A stretch of 64,000 nucleotides of DNA. Source: Myxococcota bacterium (lineage in GTDB: Bacteria; Myxococcota_A; UBA796). Under the pieces are notes generated by a model. The model was not told where the DNA came from. It was given only the letters and a program-made list of their open reading frames with translations, and did no database searches. Both the position numbers and the translations under genes were made by a program. The stretch is from positions 62,001-126,000 of the forward strand of contig JAQXDW010000140.1 of the NCBI GenBank assembly GCA_029251165.1. The letters run 5' to 3'. Below are positions 17,402-25,503 of this stretch, piece by piece. Each line of letters starts with the position of its first letter. The first letter of the stretch is position 1.

Positions 17402-17472
17402 ACCCCCATGGTTATCTCAGTCTCCCCAAGGCATCCTGTACCGGCAAAACAACTGCGGGTTACCCTGACGGC

Positions 17473-17691
17473 ATGAAGAAGTGCGGACTCCTTGCGATCA
17501 TGCCGATCCTCCTCGCAGCGGACTGCTTCCAGCCCGAGGATGAGCCGGTCCCGATCTACAGTGAAGGAGGCGGCGTCTGGGAAGCGGACGCCGACACGGA
17601 CGTCGACACGGACGCCGACACGGACGCCGACACGGACGCCGACACGGACGCCGACACGGACGCCGACACGGATCCAGACACCGGCAAGTAA
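17473..17691 (+). CDS. Small exported protein with DTDA tandem repeat
   Basis: The 72-residue protein has a lysine-containing signal peptide (MKKCGLLAIMPILLAADC) whose Cys at 18 could be lipidated, although Asp before it is atypical for a lipobox. The C-terminal half is almost entirely Asp-Thr-Asp-Ala repeats from a 12-base tandem repeat. Asp/Thr-rich segments also follow the lipobox in other envelope proteins here, so this may be only an anchored acidic stalk, possibly Ca-binding. It starts 71 bases from the divergent selenoprotein gene. Confidence 0.6.
   Translation: MKKCGLLAIMPILLAADCFQPEDEPVPIYSEGGGVWEADADTDVDTDADTDADTDADTDADTDADTDPDTGK
17593..17676 (+). repeat. 12-base minisatellite encoding DTDA
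   Basis: GACACGGACGCC is repeated in tandem: five perfect copies at 17605-17664, flanked by one variant on each side (17593-17604 and 17665-17676). Each unit is four codons, so copy-number change keeps the frame. Confidence 0.95.
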
Positions 17692-17740
17692 GCCGCGATG
17701 GAACCGTTTGTCTCCGCAGGCGCAGCGTCAGCCGAGCGGG

Positions 17741-18832
17741 CTACTCCGCCGGCTCAAATCCTGGCAGCGGCTCGCCCTTCTCGTCGATCTTCTCCCCGGC
17801 AGCCCGACGAGAGAAGATGTCGCGCTTCTCCCGGTCGTGGAGATCGTTGAGGATGCGCGCGGTGGTCAGGCCCTCTGACTTCATGCCGACCACGCCGACC
17901 AGCTTCCAGTCGCCGCCAGCCCACTGCACGGTGAAGCTGCGCAGCTTCTTGGAGCGGCGATGCTTCATGCTGACGTGGTACATGCTCGGGTTCTCGCGAT
18001 CCCGGGTCGGGCGGGAGAAGCTCTCAAAGTCTGTGACGGCGTACTCCAGCCACGGGTCTGCATCGCCGGCCTTCACGGAGCCATGGGCGATGATCTCGGA
18101 GACTGCGCAGGCCTCGTAGGGGGTCTCCTCGAACAGGTTGTAGCAGGAGACCATGTCCCGGGCAGCGAGGTGATCGTTGCTGGCGAGGGCATCGTCGAAC
18201 GCCGCAGCGAGCTTCTTGATGTCACCGCCGGTCGGGGCCCCCGGGGCCGCTGCGACCGGCTCACGGCCAGAGCGTCGGGCCTCGCTGACGGGCAGCGGGT
18301 GGGGGCAGTCTCCCTGAAACAGCGACAGATCCGTCTGAACTGACGGCAGCTCGTTCTCCACCACGACCTCGACGACACGCTGCCGCGCGCCGCTCTCCAG
18401 GCACTCAAACCATGGGGTCGGGGTCTTCATGGTGATGGTGGTGTTGACCCGGTAGCGGTCTGCGCTCCAGACAACATCCCCGATCGCGATGGTCGGATCG
18501 CTTCCAAGATCGACGCAGTAGCCGGTCGGCGTAGCCGCGGTGATGCCCCACTGAGCGGCATAGGTCGGGGAGATCCGGGCAACGGCCTTCGCGTTGGAGG
18601 GGCGGGAAGATGGCTCATCGTTGAACGCCAGGTCCTTTTTCTCCAGGCAGCCCTTGTCGAACATCGAGGCCTGCCACCAGACCACGCCCGAGCGTCCCTT
18701 GATGAGAAGGCCGGTCCGACCTTGTGCGTTGGCCTGATCAAAGTGCTGCTGGACTGCAGTCTTGACTTCAGCCTCGTCCAGGCCACCATCACAGCCCGTC
18801 ACCATCATCCCCAGGATAATCATCCGCATCAC
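17741..18832 (-). CDS. Lipoprotein of unknown function
   Basis: The 363-residue protein has a short signal (MMRMIILGMMVTGC) with lipobox VTGC. It shows two apparent domains separated by a Pro/Ala linker near residue 195 (REPVAAAPGAPTGG), with several Cys residues in the first half. The second half contains a segment resembling small secreted alpha+beta domains (YHVSMKHRRSKKLRSFTVQW, then WKLVGVVGM). I do not recognise the family. Its stop is 49 bases from the convergent small repeat protein. Confidence 0.7.
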   Translation of the reverse strand: MMRMIILGMMVTGCDGGLDEAEVKTAVQQHFDQANAQGRTGLLIKGRSGVVWWQASMFDKGCLEKKDLAFNDEPSSRPSNAKAVARISPTYAAQWGITAATPTGYCVDLGSDPTIAIGDVVWSADRYRVNTTITMKTPTPWFECLESGARQRVVEVVVENELPSVQTDLSLFQGDCPHPLPVSEARRSGREPVAAAPGAPTGGDIKKLAAAFDDALASNDHLAARDMVSCYNLFEETPYEACAVSEIIAHGSVKAGDADPWLEYAVTDFESFSRPTRDRENPSMYHVSMKHRRSKKLRSFTVQWAGGDWKLVGVVGMKSEGLTTARILNDLHDREKRDIFSRRAAGEKIDEKGEPLPGFEPAE

Positions 18833-18915
18833 ACCCTCTCAATCGGTCAGAGCTTCTAACCCGCCGCATGTGCGGGGGGTGTCATGATGGCATACGGACG
18901 ACTTGGAGGCGATCC

Positions 18916-20016
18916 ATGGGCACACCGAACTACTGGGACTATCTCAAGATCAACACCCTGCTGACGTTGCAGGATGGGCTGGAGGACGAGTCACAGCTCA
19001 TCCCAGACGAGCTGCACTTCATCATCACCCACCAGGTCTTCGAGCTGTGGTTCAAGCTCGCGCTCGCGGAGCTGCGTCATGCCCGAGATCACCTGGCCGC
19101 ACCCGAGGTGCCCGAGGAAAAGATTCCTTACGTGGTCCACCATCTTCGCCGGGTAAACCGCGTCCTCAACCTCCTGGTCAGCTCGTTTGAGGTCATGGAG
19201 ACCCTCACCCCGCAGGACTTCCTGAGCTTCCGCGACAAGCTCACCCCCTCCTCCGGCTTCCAGTCATTCCAGATGAGAGAGCTGGAGATGATCATGGGCA
19301 TGCAGAGTGCCGGACGGCTCCGCTACGGCAAGACCAATGCCCTTGAGCACATCCGCGCGCTCTCCGAGTCCTCTCCAACTGGCGCGATGGCCTGGGGGCG
19401 GCTGAAGAAGGCCAGCGAGGAGCAGTCCATCCGCTCTGCACTGCACGAGTGGCTCTACCGCACCCCCATCCAGGGAAGCAGCCCCGACGAGCCAGGGGAC
19501 AGCGAAGCCGTCGATGCCTTCCTGACCAGCTACATCGAGGCGATCGATGCGCACCACACCCAGCAAGCCGATCGCCTCATCGACATCGGTCTCGGCAACA
19601 CCGATGACATCCGCGCCCGGTTTGCCAACAACACCGAGCAGGCTCGGCTGTACCTGAGCGCAGAGGACGTCGAGGAAGAGGCTGAGCGCCCTCGCCGTCG
19701 CCGCATTCGCGCAGCGCTGGTCTACATCGAGTCCTACCGAACCCTCCCCCTGCTCGCCTGGCCGCGCCTGCTGGTCGACACCATGGTCGAGTTCGAGGAG
19801 CAGATGGTCCTCTTCCGCACCCGCCACGCGCGAATGGTCGAGCGCATCATCGGCCGACGGGTCGGAACCGGCGGCAGCTCCGGAGTCGACTACCTCGACA
19901 AGACCACCCGGATCCGGATCTTCACCGACCTGTGGGGCGCCCGAACCCTCCTGCTCCCCAAGGACCGCATCCCGCCGGTCCACAACGCCGAGTTCTACGG
20001 CTTCGCCACCGAGTAA
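18916..20016 (+). CDS. kynA: Tryptophan 2,3-dioxygenase
   Basis: The 366-residue cytosolic heme enzyme opens the indole ring of tryptophan to N-formylkynurenine. Family motifs in order are YLKINTLLTLQ (residue 8), PDELHFIITHQVFELWFK (residue 28), GFQSFQMRELE (residue 115) and the substrate-loop GTGGSSGVDYL near residue 320, which follows a His-containing helix (RHARMVERIIG). ATG 18916 is preceded by TTGGAGGC at a suitable distance; the frame is open a little upstream. Length is nearer the eukaryotic enzymes (about 400) than short proteobacterial ones (about 280). A kynurenine formamidase lies 5 kb away on the other strand. Confidence 0.95.
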   Translation: MGTPNYWDYLKINTLLTLQDGLEDESQLIPDELHFIITHQVFELWFKLALAELRHARDHLAAPEVPEEKIPYVVHHLRRVNRVLNLLVSSFEVMETLTPQDFLSFRDKLTPSSGFQSFQMRELEMIMGMQSAGRLRYGKTNALEHIRALSESSPTGAMAWGRLKKASEEQSIRSALHEWLYRTPIQGSSPDEPGDSEAVDAFLTSYIEAIDAHHTQQADRLIDIGLGNTDDIRARFANNTEQARLYLSAEDVEEEAERPRRRRIRAALVYIESYRTLPLLAWPRLLVDTMVEFEEQMVLFRTRHARMVERIIGRRVGTGGSSGVDYLDKTTRIRIFTDLWGARTLLLPKDRIPPVHNAEFYGFATE

Positions 20017-20019
20017 TCC

Positions 20020-22113
20020 ATGCTCCTGCTCCTTCTCTCCTGCAGCAAGACTCCGCCGGCGCTGCCCCAGCGGACCTACCCCACTGCCCGGCGAGCGCCG
20101 CTGGTGGAGGAGCACCACGGGACCGCAGTTCCCGATCCATACCGCTGGCTGGAGGATCCCGACAGCGACGAGACCCGTGCCTGGGTCGAGGCTCAGAACA
20201 CCGTGACCGGCGCCTACCTCGACGCCATTCCCGCACACGATGCCATCCAGGCGCGCCTGGAGGCGGTCTGGCAGTACGAGCGCTTCGGCGCGCCGCAGCG
20301 CCACGGCGACCGCACCTTCTACACCCACAACACCGGCAGCCAGGAGCACAGCGTGCTGTTCGTCGCGGAGGGGGAGGCATCCCGAGCGCTGATCGATCCC
20401 GCCACGCTCTCTGAGGACGGCACCGTCTCCCTCGCCGGCTGGGTGCCCTCTCCGGACGGCACGCTGCTCGCCTACGGCCTCTCCGATGGCGGCAGCGACT
20501 GGCGAACCTGGCATGTCCTCGACGTCGAGACTGGAGAGTCCCTCCCCGATGCGCTGGCACACATCAAGTTCTCTGGTGTCTCCTGGACGCAAGACGGCAC
20601 CAGCCTCTACTACGCCCGCTATCCCGCGCCCGACAGCCCGCTGGAGGGCGCGCTGACCGATCAGAAGCTGTACCACCACACCATCGGGACAGCGCAGTCG
20701 GCAGACACCCTCATCTACGAGCGCCCCGACGAGCCAGAGTGGGGCTTCGGGAGCACGATCTCCGACGACGGCGAGACCCTCTTCATCTCGACCTGGCGCT
20801 CCACAGAGGACCTGAACCAGCTCCACACCCTCGATCTGACCGACCCCGACGCCGAGATCCGTCCGCTGTTTGAGGACTGGTCGGCCGGCTGGAGCGTGAT
20901 CAGCGCAGCGGGACGGACCGCGTGGCTGTGGACCAACCTCGACGCCCCCCGAGGCCGCATCGTCTCCGTCAACCTCGACGATGTGACCACCCTCGCCGAG
21001 ATCATCCCCCAGTCCGAGCAGACCCTCGATCGCACCCAGCGTGTCGGCGACCAGCTCCTCACCGTCACCCTCGCCGATGCCCGCGCGGTGCTCTCGCGCT
21101 ACAGCCTCACCGGCGAGCCCCTCGGAGCGGTCGCGCTCCCCGGACTCGGCAGCATCGGCGGGCTGACCAGCCGACCGGGTCAGACGGAGGGCTGGTACAC
21201 CTTCTCCAGCTTCACCACCCCGCCGACCATCTACCGCTACGACGCAGAGACCGGCGTCAGCAGCGTATACCGCGAGCCGGAGGTCGCCTTCGATCCGGCA
21301 GACTACACCATCGAGCAGGTCTTCTACGACTCCGCCGACGGCACGACCATCCCGATGTTCATCGTGCGTCGTCCCGACCGCACCCCAGAGGGCATCGCCC
21401 CCACCCTGCTGTACGGCTACGGCGGGTTCAACATCTCGATCACCCCCCGGTTTGGGGCAGACGTGGTGACCTGGCTGGACATGGGCGGGGTCTACGCGGT
21501 CGCCAACATCCGGGGCGGCGGAGAGTACGGGGAGGCCTGGCACAAGGCCGGCACGAAGCTGGACAAGCAGAACGTGTTTGACGACTTCATCGCTGCCGGC
21601 GAGCACCTCATCTCCGCCGGCATCACCGACGCCGCTCACCTCGCGATCAAGGGCCGCAGCAACGGCGGGCTGCTGGTCGGAGCCACCCTGCTGCAGCGCC
21701 CGGATCTGTTCGCCGCCGCGCTGCCCGGGGTCGGGGTGCTCGACATGCTCCGCTACCACCAGTTCACCATCGGCAGGGCCTGGTCAGAGGACTACGGCAC
21801 CGCCGAGGATCCCGCAGAGTTCACCGCGCTGCACGCCTACTCTCCAGTCCACAACGTCACCGATGGCGCCGCCTACCCCGCGACCCTCATCACCACAGCG
21901 GATCACGACGACCGGGTGGTGCCCGCCCACAGCTACAAGTTCGCCGCTGCCCTCCAGCACGGCCAGGCCGCCAGCGCGCCCATCCTCATCCGCATCGATA
22001 CCCGCGCGGGCCACGGCGCAGGCCGGTCGGTCAGTCAGAAGGTCGCGGAGGTCAGCGACATGTGGTCATTCCTGGTCGAAGAGCTGGACATGACGCTTCC
22101 CGAAGCGCTTTGA
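20020..22113 (+). CDS. Prolyl oligopeptidase family serine peptidase (lipoprotein)
   Basis: The 697-residue S9A-type peptidase cuts after proline in short peptides. The N-terminal propeller starts with the family motif VPDPYRWLEDPDSDETRAW. The catalytic triad is visible: Ser in KGRSNGGLL near residue 550, Asp in TTADHDDRVVP near residue 630 and His in DTRAGHGAGR near residue 668. The N-terminus MLLLLLSCS is a very short lipoprotein signal, and the start is forced because the kynA stop lies in the same frame two codons upstream. Close coupling to kynA may mean co-transcription without a shared pathway. Confidence 0.93.
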   Translation: MLLLLLSCSKTPPALPQRTYPTARRAPLVEEHHGTAVPDPYRWLEDPDSDETRAWVEAQNTVTGAYLDAIPAHDAIQARLEAVWQYERFGAPQRHGDRTFYTHNTGSQEHSVLFVAEGEASRALIDPATLSEDGTVSLAGWVPSPDGTLLAYGLSDGGSDWRTWHVLDVETGESLPDALAHIKFSGVSWTQDGTSLYYARYPAPDSPLEGALTDQKLYHHTIGTAQSADTLIYERPDEPEWGFGSTISDDGETLFISTWRSTEDLNQLHTLDLTDPDAEIRPLFEDWSAGWSVISAAGRTAWLWTNLDAPRGRIVSVNLDDVTTLAEIIPQSEQTLDRTQRVGDQLLTVTLADARAVLSRYSLTGEPLGAVALPGLGSIGGLTSRPGQTEGWYTFSSFTTPPTIYRYDAETGVSSVYREPEVAFDPADYTIEQVFYDSADGTTIPMFIVRRPDRTPEGIAPTLLYGYGGFNISITPRFGADVVTWLDMGGVYAVANIRGGGEYGEAWHKAGTKLDKQNVFDDFIAAGEHLISAGITDAAHLAIKGRSNGGLLVGATLLQRPDLFAAALPGVGVLDMLRYHQFTIGRAWSEDYGTAEDPAEFTALHAYSPVHNVTDGAAYPATLITTADHDDRVVPAHSYKFAAALQHGQAASAPILIRIDTRAGHGAGRSVSQKVAEVSDMWSFLVEELDMTLPEAL

Positions 22114-22138
22114 ACCCGACAGTCCATCCGGCTATGGT
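22110..22138 (+). promoter_or_regulatory. Predicted thrS promoter
   Basis: TTGAAC (22110-22115) and TATGGT (22133-22138) are separated by exactly 17 bases. This sits at the end of the peptidase gene and would start a transcript near 22145, giving thrS a leader of about 180 bases that holds the three hairpins listed next. Confidence 0.45.
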
Positions 22139-22177
22139 GTCTGGAATGACTCTCCCTACACGCGTCGAGGTGCCGGC

Positions 22178-22302
22178 GACTCACATCACTGCGGTGATGT
22201 GTGTCGCCTGTGTCACTGCGGACTGACTCCCCCTCAGTCCCACCTCCGCCCCAGTCATCAACATCCCCACAACGGAATCGGTGGCAGCCTCCGCTGGCCA
22301 CC
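22178..22302 (+). promoter_or_regulatory. Structured thrS leader: three successive hairpins
   Basis: Hairpin 1 (22178-22205) pairs GACTCACATCAC with GTGATGTGTGTC around TGCG, with one T-T mismatch. Hairpin 2 (22220-22240) pairs GGACTGA with TCAGTCC around a C-rich loop. Hairpin 3 (22280-22302) pairs GGTGGCAGC with GCTGGCCACC, with one bulged base, 24 bases before the thrS ATG. No U-run terminator and no complete T-box consensus is present. The region is consistent with a translational or attenuation control of threonyl-tRNA synthetase, but it has no sequence match I can name. Confidence 0.5.
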
Positions 22303-22326
22303 GCCCCGTCATTGAGAGCACACATC

Positions 22327-24165
22327 ATGGAAAACGCCGAGCAGAGCGAGAAAGACGCCCTCTACCGAATCCGCCACAGCCTCGCCCACGTGCTGGCCCA
22401 GGCCGTCCTGAAGATCCGCCCGGGCGCAACGCTGGGCTTTGGCCCCCCCATCGCCGACGGCTTCTACTACGACTTCATCCTCCCCGAGCCGATCACCGAC
22501 GCCGACTTCCCGGCGCTCGAGAAGGCGATGAAGCAGATCATCAAGAAGGGCCAGGCATTTGAGCGCGAGGATCTCTCTGCCGCTGACGCCATCGCCCGCA
22601 TCGACGAGATGGGCGAGCCCTACAAGAAAGAGTATGCCGAGGAGCTGATCGAGAAGAAGGGCCTGGAGAGTCTCTCCTTCTACCGAAACGGTCCGTTCCT
22701 CGACATGTGCGAGGGTCCGCATGTCGAGAACACCCGCAAGCTGCCGAAGGGCTCCTTCAAGCTCCGCAGCGTAGCCGGTGCCTACTGGCGCGGTGACTCC
22801 CGCAACGTCATGATGACCCGCCTGTACTGCTGGGCGTTTGCCTCCAAGGAAGACCTGGAGACGCACATCAAGGCACACAAGCTGGCCCTCGCGCGGGACC
22901 ACAAGAAGCTCGGTCGCGACCTGGACATGTTCGTCATCGACGACGAGATCGGCAAGGGCCTGCCGCTGTGGCTGCCCAACGGCACCATCATCCGAGACGA
23001 GCTGGAGAAGCTGGCGCGCGAGCTGGAGTTCGTCGACGGCTACCAGCGGGTCGCGACCCCCCACCTCGCCAAGACCGACCTCTACTACAAGACCGGACAC
23101 CTCCCCTACTACAAGGAGGGCATGTACCCGTTCATGGAGCTCAAGGAGCAGCGAGAGTCTGAGGGCGGCACCATCGAGGAGGTCAAGGAGACCTACTGCC
23201 TCAAGCCGATGAACTGCCCCCACCACCACAAGATCTTCGCCGCCCGCAAGCGCTCCTACCGCGACCTGCCGCTGCGACTTGCGGAGTACGGACACGTCTA
23301 CCGGTTCGAGGACTCCGGCGCGCTCTCTGGTCTGCTGCGGGTCCGCGGCATGTGCATGAACGATGCCCACATCTACTGCACCGAGGATCAGATCCAGGAA
23401 GAGTTCCTCAAGGTCATGAACCTCCACGAGCGGATCTACACGGTCCTCGGGCTCGACAACTTCTACATGCGCTTCTCGACCTGGGATCCAGAAGACCCCA
23501 AGGGCAAGCAGAAGTACGTCGACAACCCCGCAGCCTGGGAGAAGTCGCAGAACCTCGTCCGTCAGGCGATGCTCGACAGCGGTCTGCCGTTCAAGGAGGT
23601 CAAGGGAGAGGCGGCATTCTACGGTCCCAAGATCGACGTGCAGTTCCGCACGGTGACCGGCCGGGAGGAGACCGCCTCCACCAACCAGCTCGACTTCGCC
23701 GTTCCCGAGCGCATGGGGCTCGTCTACACCGGCGCAGACAACACCGAGCACACCCCCTACGTCATCCACCGCGCCCCGCTGGGCACCCACGAGCGGTTTG
23801 TTGCGTTCCTCATCGAGCACTTCGGTGCCGCCTTCCCCACCTGGCTCGCGCCGGTTCAGGTTCGGGTGCTGTGCGTCTCCGACCGCTTCCAGGGATACGG
23901 CCAGAAGATCGTCGACGAGCTGCGCGCCAGCTTCGTGCGGGCTGAGATGGACACCTCCGGCGAGCGGCTGGGCAAGATGATCCGCAACGGCACAACCCAG
24001 AAGGTCCCCAACCTCCTCGTCATCGGCGAGAACGAGGTCGAGGCGGGCACCGTGACGATGCGCAACTACGGCTCTCGCGCGCAGCAGACCATGCCGATTG
24101 CAGAGTTCAAGGATCGCCTGCTGCGGAGCATCGCGTCCCGCAGCATGACCTTCCTGCCGGAGTAG
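22327..24165 (+). CDS. thrS: Threonyl-tRNA synthetase lacking the N-terminal TGS domain
   Basis: The 612-residue class II synthetase charges tRNA-Thr. ATG 22327 begins directly before the editing (SAD) domain, with IRHSLAHVLAQAV near residue 15 and its zinc-type motif DMCEGPHV near residue 123. The catalytic core follows, with CLKPMNCPHHHKIF (zinc Cys/His), YRFEDSGALSGLLRVRGM (motif 2) and HRAPLGTHERFVAFL (motif 3), and an anticodon-binding domain at the C-terminus. The usual 60-residue TGS domain is absent; the open frame upstream contains the leader hairpins and no TGS-like sequence. The stop overlaps the next gene's GTG by one base. Confidence 0.96.
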   Translation: MENAEQSEKDALYRIRHSLAHVLAQAVLKIRPGATLGFGPPIADGFYYDFILPEPITDADFPALEKAMKQIIKKGQAFEREDLSAADAIARIDEMGEPYKKEYAEELIEKKGLESLSFYRNGPFLDMCEGPHVENTRKLPKGSFKLRSVAGAYWRGDSRNVMMTRLYCWAFASKEDLETHIKAHKLALARDHKKLGRDLDMFVIDDEIGKGLPLWLPNGTIIRDELEKLARELEFVDGYQRVATPHLAKTDLYYKTGHLPYYKEGMYPFMELKEQRESEGGTIEEVKETYCLKPMNCPHHHKIFAARKRSYRDLPLRLAEYGHVYRFEDSGALSGLLRVRGMCMNDAHIYCTEDQIQEEFLKVMNLHERIYTVLGLDNFYMRFSTWDPEDPKGKQKYVDNPAAWEKSQNLVRQAMLDSGLPFKEVKGEAAFYGPKIDVQFRTVTGREETASTNQLDFAVPERMGLVYTGADNTEHTPYVIHRAPLGTHERFVAFLIEHFGAAFPTWLAPVQVRVLCVSDRFQGYGQKIVDELRASFVRAEMDTSGERLGKMIRNGTTQKVPNLLVIGENEVEAGTVTMRNYGSRAQQTMPIAEFKDRLLRSIASRSMTFLPE

Positions 24166-24878
24166 TGGCCGGCCGCTACCAGCTCGTCGACGTCGCCAGG
24201 GGATGTGCCCTGGCGGCGATGATTCTCTACCATGCGACTTGGTTTGCAGCGGACTATCGGCTCGTCGAGGTGCCGATCACCACCGACCTGTCCTGGCGTG
24301 TGTTTCAGAAGTCGATCGCCAGCAGCTTCTTCGCGCTGGTCGGGGTCGGACTGCACCTCGCGGTGATGCTCGGCTTCTCCCGACGTCGCTACCTCATCCG
24401 GCTGGCGAAGGTCGGCGGCTGCGCCCTGGTCGTCACGGCGACCTCCGCGCTCCTCGATCCGAGCCGGCTGACCACCTTCGGCATCCTCCATGCGATCACC
24501 GCCGCGAGCATCCTCGCCCTCCCGCTGGCGCTCGCCCCCCGCTGGCTCGCGGGCATCCTGGGCGTGGCGCTGGTGGTGCTCGGGGTCGGGTTCTCCGATC
24601 CGGTGTTCAACAATCCGTGGCTGTCCTGGATCGGGCTGACCACCCGAAGCACGCCGACGTTCGACCACCAGCCGCTGCTGCCGTGGCTGGGCGTGGTCGC
24701 GCTGGGGGTTGCGGCGGGCAAGACGCTGCTGCCCGACGATGCCGCTCGGCTCTCGCGGTGGCACAGCGACGCGCTGCTGCCGCGAATGCTGGCGCGGGCG
24801 GGCCGACACAGCCTGCTCATCTACATGGGCCACGTCCCAGCGCTGATGATCACCATGGAGATGCTGATCAGGCTGTAG
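24165..24878 (+). CDS. Membrane protein of the DUF1624 / heparan-glucosaminide acetyltransferase-like family
   Basis: The 237-residue protein starts at GTG 24165, overlapping the thrS stop. It has about seven hydrophobic helices. The N-terminus VDVARGCALAAMILYHATW resembles the D-x-x-RG-x-A-x-x-x-M-x-x-x-H signature of DUF1624/HGSNAT-like membrane acyltransferases, whose His is thought to relay acetyl groups across the membrane. The substrate here is unknown. It converges on the kynurenine formamidase gene and overlaps it by 11 bases. Confidence 0.75.
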   Translation: MAGRYQLVDVARGCALAAMILYHATWFAADYRLVEVPITTDLSWRVFQKSIASSFFALVGVGLHLAVMLGFSRRRYLIRLAKVGGCALVVTATSALLDPSRLTTFGILHAITAASILALPLALAPRWLAGILGVALVVLGVGFSDPVFNNPWLSWIGLTTRSTPTFDHQPLLPWLGVVALGVAAGKTLLPDDAARLSRWHSDALLPRMLARAGRHSLLIYMGHVPALMITMEMLIRL

Positions 24879-25503
24879 CGCCCGCCGGCAGCAGCACCGC
24901 TCGCACCGGACTGGCATCGGCACCTTCGATGCGAAGCGGCAGGGCGACGAGGGTGTAGACACCGGGCTGAACGTGGGAGAGCACGACACCCTCCAGCACC
25001 GCCATGTCCCGCTGCGCGACCGCAGTGTGGCTCTCCAGAGCCTTGCTGGTGAACGGGTCGATGCTCGGGGTGTCGATCCCGACGAGGCTCACCCCGCGAT
25101 CGTGCAGCCAAGCCACGAGCTGCGGCGAGAGACTACAGAAGTCCTCGTTGAAGGTGTCCGGATCGGGAAACGAGCCGGTAAACAGCAGCACCCTCGGCGC
25201 GGTGATCGGAACGGGGATGTCCGCCGGGAAGATCCGCTGCCCCGGCGCCACGTCCACCGCGATGACCTGACAAGCCCCGATGTACATCGACAGCGACCGC
25301 TCCGCGATGCCCGCCCCCTCCGCCGCGTAGTGGCTCGGAGCGTCGGTGTGGGCGCCGACGTGGACGGTGGTGGTGACCGAGGAGAGGTCGAGGTTGGCCC
25401 CCTCGTCGATCCGGCACAGGTAGCGGCTGGAGAACGGCACATCCCCCGGCCACACCGCGATGCGCGGAGAGAGCACCGGCGAGATGTCGATGATCTCAGG
25501 CAA
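24868..25503 (-). CDS. kynB: Kynurenine formamidase (cyclase family)
   Basis: The 211-residue metal-dependent hydrolase converts N-formylkynurenine to kynurenine and formate. The family signature is complete: IDISPVLSPRIAVWPGD at the start, the metal-binding HVGAHTDAPSHY near residue 48, and GIDTPSIDPFTSKALESH near residue 142. The start is TTG 25503, overlapping the end of the dioxygenase-deaminase fusion gene by eight bases; no better start fits the conserved N-terminus. It is the last gene of the minus-strand catabolic run, and kynA supplies its substrate. Confidence 0.93.
   Translation of the reverse strand: MPEIIDISPVLSPRIAVWPGDVPFSSRYLCRIDEGANLDLSSVTTTVHVGAHTDAPSHYAAEGAGIAERSLSMYIGACQVIAVDVAPGQRIFPADIPVPITAPRVLLFTGSFPDPDTFNEDFCSLSPQLVAWLHDRGVSLVGIDTPSIDPFTSKALESHTAVAQRDMAVLEGVVLSHVQPGVYTLVALPLRIEGADASPVRAVLLPAGATA

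Noticed and set aside
17593..17676. CRISPR-like repeat array
   Set aside because: The units are 12 bases, contiguous without spacers, and in frame within a gene.
19264..21759. Very long minus-strand open frame (831 codons) antisense to kynA and the peptidase
   Set aside because: It is a codon-bias shadow: the plus-strand proteins are clear family members and the antisense translation is low-complexity without domains. The same applies to long shadows at 22309-23820, 59588-61579 and 50343-52268.
22178..22302. T-box riboswitch upstream of thrS
   Set aside because: The conserved T-box and antiterminator sequence and a U-run terminator are missing; only generic hairpins are seen.
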